Assembly: GCA_013415575.1 (NCBI GenBank)
Contig: JAAEES010000029.1
Coordinates: 1-9,483, forward strand
Length of the DNA: 9,483 nt
Direction: 5' to 3'
Source of the DNA: Methanomicrobiales archaeon
GTDB lineage: Archaea > Halobacteriota > Methanomicrobia > Methanomicrobiales > Methanospirillaceae
The notes under the pieces were generated by a model. That model saw only the letters and a program-made list of their open reading frames with translations, had not been told where the DNA came from and did no database searches. The position numbers were made by a program, and so were the translations under genes. Of this stretch, positions 6,281-9,483 are shown one piece after another (position 1 is the stretch's first letter; each line of letters begins with the position of its first letter).

Positions 6281-6288
6281 GTTAAGCA
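6281..6288 (-). promoter_or_regulatory. TATA-like element of the nadX-nadA-nadC operon
   Basis: On the minus strand tgcttaac is centred about 26 bp before the nadX ATG (6258). The spacing is right for a leaderless archaeal transcript, though the match to the TATA consensus is only moderate. Confidence 0.4.
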
Positions 6289-6413
6289 TTTTCATATCAG
6301 GGGAAATTCCGCCTACCGGGCAGAATCGGGAAGTGTTCCTCTGTCACCGATCCGGGAGTTGATGAGGCTTGGGAACAACTAATTTCGTGCAGAGAAAGGA
6401 TCAAGGGACCATC

Positions 6414-7655
6414 GTGACGGAACGGGATCATTCCGGACAATTCCGGGATCTTTCAGGAAAAAAGGTCGCAATCCTTACCTTTGGGTGCACGTTCAACCAG
6501 GGAGACACGAGGATCCTGGAGCAAATACTGACCGATCTCGGGGTCATCATGGTCAGCTCACCCGATGAAGCCGATGCGGTGGTGGTTAACACCTGTACCG
6601 TTGTCGGGGCGACCGAGCGGAAGATGCTCCGCGTGCTCCAAACCCTCAGGGAGAAGCCGCTCTATGTGACCGGGTGCATGGCGGTCGTCCAGCGCGATGA
6701 GATCCTTTCGGTGTGCAACCCGGTATTTCTCACCCCTCCTTCCCGTGCCGGAACATGCCCGGGGAGCAGCACTGCTCGCCGATACGATGTAGGCATTGTC
6801 CAGCTGGGATCGGGTTGCCCCGGTTCCTGCACATACTGTATCACCCGGCTCGCCCGGGGCCCCCTGAAAAGTTACCCGGGTAACGTGATCCTCGAAGAGA
6901 TCCGTGCGGCTGTCCGTTCCGGAACGGCAGAAGTCCGTCTGACGTCCCAGGACTGCAGTTCCTGGGGGCAGGATACCGGGGAGTCTCTGCCTGCCCTGAT
7001 CAACCGGATGGAGAAAATCCCCGGTTCGTTCCGGGTCAGGCTCGGGATGATGAATCCGGCAACCGTTCTCCCCTTGCTCGACCCCCTTTCCGAATCGTTC
7101 GGCAACCGGAATCTCTTCCGGTTCGCTCATATCCCGGTCCAGTCCGGATCGGACCGAATCCTCCGGAAGATGGGACGGAAGTATACAGCGGATGACGTTA
7201 TCGGGATCGTCAGAGCCTTCAGGAGACGGAATCCCGATATCACCATAGCGACAGATATTATCGTGGGATTTCCCGGAGAAGAAGAGGAGGATGTGCAGGC
7301 AACCCTCGATCTTCTGGGGAGGATGATCCCGGCCAAGATCAACATCACCCGGTACTCTCCGCGTCCCGGTACACCGGCCGCCGCACTCAAAGCCCCCGTT
7401 GATCGTGTAAAAAAGGAACGCTCCCGCCTGGTCCAGCGACACGCCGTGGGAATCTACCGGCAGCTGAACCGGCCGCTCATCGGAAGTTCCCATCCGGTCC
7501 TGGTCACTGAACGGATCAAACCCGGAACGGTCCTCACCCGGACCGATACATATACCGGGATCGTCCTGCACCAGGATCTTAAGATTGGGTCAGAGCTAAC
7601 GGCCCGCATCACCGGAGACCGGACTTATTTTTTCGTGGGTGAACCGTCCGGCTGA
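6414..7655 (+). CDS. MiaB-like radical-SAM tRNA methylthiotransferase, probable e-MtaB type (ms2t6A37)
   Basis: From GTG 6414 this is 413 residues, the usual family length. The N-terminal UPF0004 domain has three cluster cysteines: C25 (TFGCTFNQGDT), C61 (VNTCTVV) and C88 (VTGCMAV). The radical-SAM domain carries CPGSCTYC (C135, C139, C142), the CX3CX2C motif, then RLARGPLKSYP and TATDIIVGFPGEEEEDV. A C-terminal TRAM domain (about 350-410) ends the protein. The archaeal group that starts FGCTFNQ is expected to add a methylthio group to t6A at position 37 of ANN-decoding tRNAs. No ATG precedes the conserved N-terminus. GTG 6414 (AGGGA six bases upstream) and TTG 6369 (15 residues longer) are the options, and 6414 gives the more usual N-terminus. 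It is divergent from nadX. Confidence 0.9.
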   Translation: MTERDHSGQFRDLSGKKVAILTFGCTFNQGDTRILEQILTDLGVIMVSSPDEADAVVVNTCTVVGATERKMLRVLQTLREKPLYVTGCMAVVQRDEILSVCNPVFLTPPSRAGTCPGSSTARRYDVGIVQLGSGCPGSCTYCITRLARGPLKSYPGNVILEEIRAAVRSGTAEVRLTSQDCSSWGQDTGESLPALINRMEKIPGSFRVRLGMMNPATVLPLLDPLSESFGNRNLFRFAHIPVQSGSDRILRKMGRKYTADDVIGIVRAFRRRNPDITIATDIIVGFPGEEEEDVQATLDLLGRMIPAKINITRYSPRPGTPAAALKAPVDRVKKERSRLVQRHAVGIYRQLNRPLIGSSHPVLVTERIKPGTVLTRTDTYTGIVLHQDLKIGSELTARITGDRTYFFVGEPSG

Positions 7656-7674
7656 TCCGACCTTCAGGGATCAG
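7652..7674 (+). terminator. Hairpin at the end of the methylthiotransferase gene
   Basis: CTGATCC (7652-7658) and GGATCAG (7668-7674) form a perfect 7-bp stem with a 9-nt loop, starting within the stop codon region (TGA 7653-7655) and followed by T-rich ttctgttt. It may be a terminator or 3'-end stabiliser; the following T-run is weak. Confidence 0.35.
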
Positions 7675-7698
7675 TTCTGTTTGATGTCGATCAGCGAG

Positions 7699-7733
7699 TT
7701 TATACGCACCGTTCTCCGACGAAAAGATTAATG
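7699..7733 (+). promoter_or_regulatory. Candidate promoter elements for the 177-residue gene
   Basis: Two TATA-like elements are visible: tttatac (7699-7705) and agattaat (7726-7733). The first would start transcription near 7729 (leader about 50 nt), the second near 7756 (leader about 25 nt). Both leaders include the GGGAG ribosome site at 7768-7772. I cannot decide between them. Confidence 0.4.
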
Positions 7734-7780
7734 GCGATTCCATCCAATGGTGTCTTTCATGGCACACGGGAGATGTTCAC

Positions 7781-8314
7781 ATGGATGAGATCGAGACAGG
7801 ATTCAAAAAACTGGCGGATCGTATCAGGGAGCGGGAAGGAGAGAAGGGCACCCTCTCGGAAGAAGTAAGAAAGAAGGAAGCAGTCCTCCTCTCCCGGATG
7901 GCCAGGACCGCAAAACCACTCATCCCCACGATCGGCATGAACATGCTGGAGCGGGGCAAGCAGGACACGAAAGGGGAACTCTATGACACGGTCTTTTCCC
8001 GGAAGAAGATGATCGTGCTGGGAAAAACCGATCCTGCCGAATTCCGTCCTGACGATCTCACCAAAAAGGTTGATGACCAGTTCTGTGTCCTTTCAGAGAA
8101 CGGGAAGATCTACGAGATCATGTATTCCTTTGACGGATTTTTGGTAGATTCGTACTGGAATGAAATTTCTCCGGATGAGGCCATGTCGCGATACGGGGCA
8201 GAGATCCTCTTCATGCTCTACCACTCCCTCCATGATTATCTCAAGGGCCAGGACGAGCTTATCAGTGCCCTGAAGGTTACGCTCGATTTCATCTCGGGAC
8301 GGGAGAAAAAATAG
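7781..8314 (+). CDS. Conserved-looking hypothetical cytoplasmic protein
   Basis: I do not recognise this 177-residue protein. It has no signal peptide or membrane segment and is rich in charged residues. Residues 1-45 are helical and charged (EEVRKKEAVLLSRM), with coiled-coil character. A mixed segment follows (70-130: TVFSRKKMIVLGKTD, QFCVLSENGKIYEIMYSF, SYWNEISPDEA), then a helical C-terminus (about 132-170) ending GREKK. Only one cysteine (C102) is present, so a metal site is unlikely. Coding use and codon third positions resemble the neighbours. The start has a GGGAG Shine-Dalgarno 8 bases upstream. It follows the methylthiotransferase gene by 125 bp on the same strand but appears to have its own promoter, and it converges on the small membrane protein gene with a 19-bp gap. 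Confidence 0.8.
   Translation: MDEIETGFKKLADRIREREGEKGTLSEEVRKKEAVLLSRMARTAKPLIPTIGMNMLERGKQDTKGELYDTVFSRKKMIVLGKTDPAEFRPDDLTKKVDDQFCVLSENGKIYEIMYSFDGFLVDSYWNEISPDEAMSRYGAEILFMLYHSLHDYLKGQDELISALKVTLDFISGREKK
8306..8311 (-). terminator. T6 tract ending the 8334-8798 minus-strand transcript
   Basis: The minus strand reads ctattttttctccc 23 nt past the stop of the membrane protein gene, inside the last codons of the opposing 177-residue gene. U-tract termination is inferred. Confidence 0.4.
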
Positions 8315-8333
8315 GAATAATCATACCGTTTCT

Positions 8334-8798
8334 CTACTTTTTTTCTTTCCAGCCGAAGAGAGGAAAGACCGGTTTGAGGGGATCATCTTCGTCCCTTGCC
8401 AGTGCGGAGAAGATAAAGCTCTCCGAACTCCGGACGCCCCGTTCATTTTCGAAGTTCACCACTACCTTGGCCTCCTCTACCATCGTTTCAAAGGAATACT
8501 GGTAGTGTTCCTCTTCCTTGAGGGACGGGATGTCAAATTCGATATTCATTGGCACCACAGCAACGTGAATGTTGAATGCTGCTGCATTGCCCCGGTTCCG
8601 GAGCTCAATGCCCTTTGCATCATCATTGAGACGTGCCTCGATATCGGGGTGCAGTTTCGATGTCTGTGAGATTTCGACCGACATGAACAGGGCGATGAAC
8701 AGGATGAGAGCCATCAGTCCGGCATAGATATTGAACAGAAAGAGGGCGAGACTGATGATAAGGAGCACAGAGAGCAGTATCTTAGTACTTTTCTTCAT
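8334..8798 (-). CDS. Small membrane protein with two N-terminal helices and a beta-sandwich-like domain
   Basis: From ATG 8798 this is 154 residues. MKKSTK precedes two closely spaced hydrophobic helices (about 7-23 and 26-41) joined by a very short turn, so the N- and C-terminus are on the same side, probably cytoplasmic given the positive N-terminus. Residues 60-132 (GIELRNRGNAAAFNIHVAVV, then KVVVNFENERGV) look like a CARDB/Ig-like beta-sandwich by the NxGxAxA-x-NIHV pattern. I do not recognise a family or function. Reading the frame further upstream would run into the tRNA gene. The start at 8798 is supported by ttcttaatac (8820-8829 on minus), a TATA element 26 bp before the ATG, giving a leaderless message independent of the tRNA. 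Confidence 0.75.
   Translation of the reverse strand: MKKSTKILLSVLLIISLALFLFNIYAGLMALILFIALFMSVEISQTSKLHPDIEARLNDDAKGIELRNRGNAAAFNIHVAVVPMNIEFDIPSLKEEEHYQYSFETMVEEAKVVVNFENERGVRSSESFIFSALARDEDDPLKPVFPLFGWKEKK
8338..8344 (+). terminator. T7 tract ending the 7781-8314 plus-strand transcript
   Basis: ctttttttcttt begins 23 nt past the stop of the 177-residue gene and lies inside the last codons (KEKK) of the opposing membrane protein gene. It mirrors the tract at 8306-8311. Confidence 0.5.
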
Positions 8799-8819
8799 AC
8801 CTGAAGGTTGTCGTTTGTG

Positions 8820-8829
8820 GGTATTAAGA
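8820..8829 (-). promoter_or_regulatory. TATA box of the small membrane protein gene
   Basis: The minus strand ttcttaatac is centred near 8824, 26 bp before the ATG at 8798. This supports a leaderless start and a transcript separate from the tRNA. Confidence 0.55.
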
Positions 8830-8839
8830 AAATGGGAAA

Positions 8840-8913
8840 TGGGCCCGATGTGATTCGAACACATGACCTCCCGGTTATCAGCCGGGCGCACCACCGGGCT
8901 ATGCTACGGGCCC
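8840..8913 (-). tRNA. tRNA-Ile (anticodon GAT)
   Basis: The minus strand folds as a full cloverleaf: acceptor GGGCCCG/CGGGCCC; TA at 8-9; a D arm closed by GCA/TGC with GG in its loop; anticodon stem CCCGG/CCGGG with loop CTGATAA, which places GAT at 34-36; variable AGGTC; and T arm ATGTG-TTCGAAT-CACAT. The discriminator is A (8840), and the following bases are TTT, so CCA is not encoded, as is common in archaea. No intron is present. It reads AUC/AUU isoleucine codons. Its product is also an expected substrate of t6A37 modification. Confidence 0.95.
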
Positions 8914-8947
8914 ACGAACTGGCCTTACTACGTACTCCGCAGATCCT

Positions 8948-8956
8948 CTTATAGGT
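8948..8956 (-). promoter_or_regulatory. TATA box with BRE-like A-run for tRNA-Ile
   Basis: The minus strand caaaacctataagagg contains a strong TATA core centred near 8951, with an A-rich BRE-like stretch before it. Transcription would start near 8924, leaving an 11-nt 5' leader before the mature tRNA end at 8913. Confidence 0.6.
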
Positions 8957-8979
8957 TTTGAAATATGAGCCGAATCACT

Positions 8980-8987
8980 ATATAAGG
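8980..8987 (+). promoter_or_regulatory. TATA box of iorA
   Basis: atataagg inside ctatataagg matches the archaeal TATA consensus. Transcription should begin near 9010, giving a leader of about 22 nt that includes the GGAGG ribosome site at 9023-9027. It is divergent from, and about 30 bp apart from, the tRNA promoter. Confidence 0.65.
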
Positions 8988-9031
8988 ATGTGAATCAGTA
9001 TTATTTCAGGAGACGACGTCCTGGAGGAACT

Positions 9032-9483
9032 ATGGAACGACGATATCTTCTCGGGAATGAGGCCATTGCGCACGGATGCCTCGAATCTCCGGTCAGTTTT
9101 GTCAGCGGGTATCCGGGAACCCCGTCCTCGGAAGTGATTGAGGTCCTCTCATCATTCCCTGACCGGAGTTATTATGCAGAGTGGTCGGTCAATGAGAAGG
9201 TTGCTCTCGAAAATGCCCTGGCTGCAGCCTGGTGCGGCGTTCGTGCGCTCTGTACCATGAAACATGTCGGGCTGAACGTGGCTGCCGATCCCCTGATGAC
9301 CAGTGCATACACGGGGGTAACGGGCGGGCTGGTCATCATGAGCGCCGATGATCCCTATGCCCATTCGTCGCAGAATGAACAGGACAGCCGTATGTACGCC
9401 AAGTTTGCGCGGATCCCCTGTCTTGATCCGGCAACCATCCAGGAAGCCCATGATATGGTCCGCGACGCCTTTGCTCTCTCCGA
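9032..9483 (+). CDS. iorA: Indolepyruvate:ferredoxin oxidoreductase subunit alpha, N-terminal part (runs off right edge)
   Basis: The first 150 residues are visible. IorA with IorB oxidatively decarboxylates aryl pyruvates to aryl-acyl-CoA with ferredoxin as acceptor; in methanogens it serves aromatic amino-acid metabolism. The N-terminal thiamine-diphosphate-enzyme domain is recognised by LLGNEAIAHG (6-15), FVSGYPGTPSSEV (23-35), EWSVNEKVALENALAAAWCG (50-69, with the conserved Glu that activates thiamine), TMKHVGLNVAADPL (75-88) and the characteristic HSSQNEQDSRMYAKFARIP (111-129). Full-length proteins have about 600 residues with C-terminal ferredoxin-type cysteines, all beyond the window. 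ATG 9032 has a GGAGG Shine-Dalgarno 4 bases before it and a TATA box at 8980-8987. An iorB partner, if present, would lie outside this window. Confidence 0.95.
   Translation, partial: MERRYLLGNEAIAHGCLESPVSFVSGYPGTPSSEVIEVLSSFPDRSYYAEWSVNEKVALENALAAAWCGVRALCTMKHVGLNVAADPLMTSAYTGVTGGLVIMSADDPYAHSSQNEQDSRMYAKFARIPCLDPATIQEAHDMVRDAFALS

Noticed and set aside
6558..7571. 337-codon minus-strand open frame opposite the methylthiotransferase gene
   Set aside because: The plus strand shows the CX3CX2C radical-SAM and TRAM signatures. The minus frame is low in hydrophobic periodicity and matches nothing, so it is a shadow.
7747..7788. Upstream 13-codon reading frame overlapping the start of the 177-residue gene
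   Set aside because: It has no ribosome site and may lie partly upstream of the transcription start; likely chance.
8799..8894. N-terminal extension of the small membrane protein to 8894
   Set aside because: The extension would read through the tRNA-Ile gene, and a TATA box 26 bp before 8798 supports the shorter start.
9152..9451. Minus-strand open frame inside iorA
   Set aside because: iorA is unmistakable on the plus strand; this is its antisense shadow.
1..9483. CRISPR arrays, insertion sequences, integrase or attachment sites (including at the tRNA-Ile 3' end)
   Set aside because: No spaced direct repeats, transposase motifs or duplicated tRNA 3' segments were seen. Genes flanking the tRNA look like ordinary chromosomal genes.

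Overview
The window looks like a chromosomal segment of a methanogenic archaeon, most likely of the order Methanomicrobiales. The reasons are a methanofuran-biosynthesis kinase (mfnE-type), an archaeal indolepyruvate:ferredoxin oxidoreductase alpha subunit (iorA), archaeal TATA-box promoters placed 26-28 bp before start codons (leaderless transcripts), a tRNA gene without encoded CCA, and anaerobic NAD synthesis through aspartate dehydrogenase. The DNA is moderately GC-rich and densely packed. No stretch of 300 bases lacks a gene, and I see no mobile element, CRISPR array or phage signature.

Layout, left to right. Positions 1-396 (-) hold the N-terminal part of an mfnE-like kinase, cut by the window edge. 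It diverges from a surface-anchored phospholipase D-family protein (452-2119, +), and one palindromic TATA element lies exactly midway between the two start codons. Two small regulators follow on the minus strand (2436-2666 and 2131-2439), overlapping by ATGA, with a perfect 17-bp palindrome just upstream of the first. Divergent from them is a membrane-anchored OB-fold protein (about 2739-3113, +), whose 3' end overlaps by 26 bp the end of a HEAT-repeat protein (3088-3672, -).

The centre is a three-gene operon read on the minus strand from 6258 to 3771: aspartate dehydrogenase (nadX), quinolinate synthase (nadA) and quinolinate phosphoribosyltransferase (nadC). Both junctions are ATGA overlaps. 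The operon makes nicotinate mononucleotide from aspartate, dihydroxyacetone phosphate and PRPP, and a T8 tract follows it. Divergent from it is a MiaB-like radical-SAM tRNA methylthiotransferase (about 6414-7655, +), then an unrecognised 177-residue cytoplasmic protein (7781-8314, +). Converging on that is a small two-helix membrane protein (8334-8798, -), which lies downstream of tRNA-Ile(GAT) (8840-8913, -). The right edge holds the start of iorA (9032 onward, +) with a clear TATA box and Shine-Dalgarno site.

Most genes are housekeeping: cofactor synthesis, tRNA and tRNA modification, amino-acid/2-oxoacid metabolism. The least explained part is 420-3113, where an exported HKD phosphodiesterase with a lamin-tail-like domain and an exported OB-fold protein flank two DNA-binding regulators with an obvious operator. 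A surface nucleic-acid-processing role is a hypothesis, not something the sequence proves.
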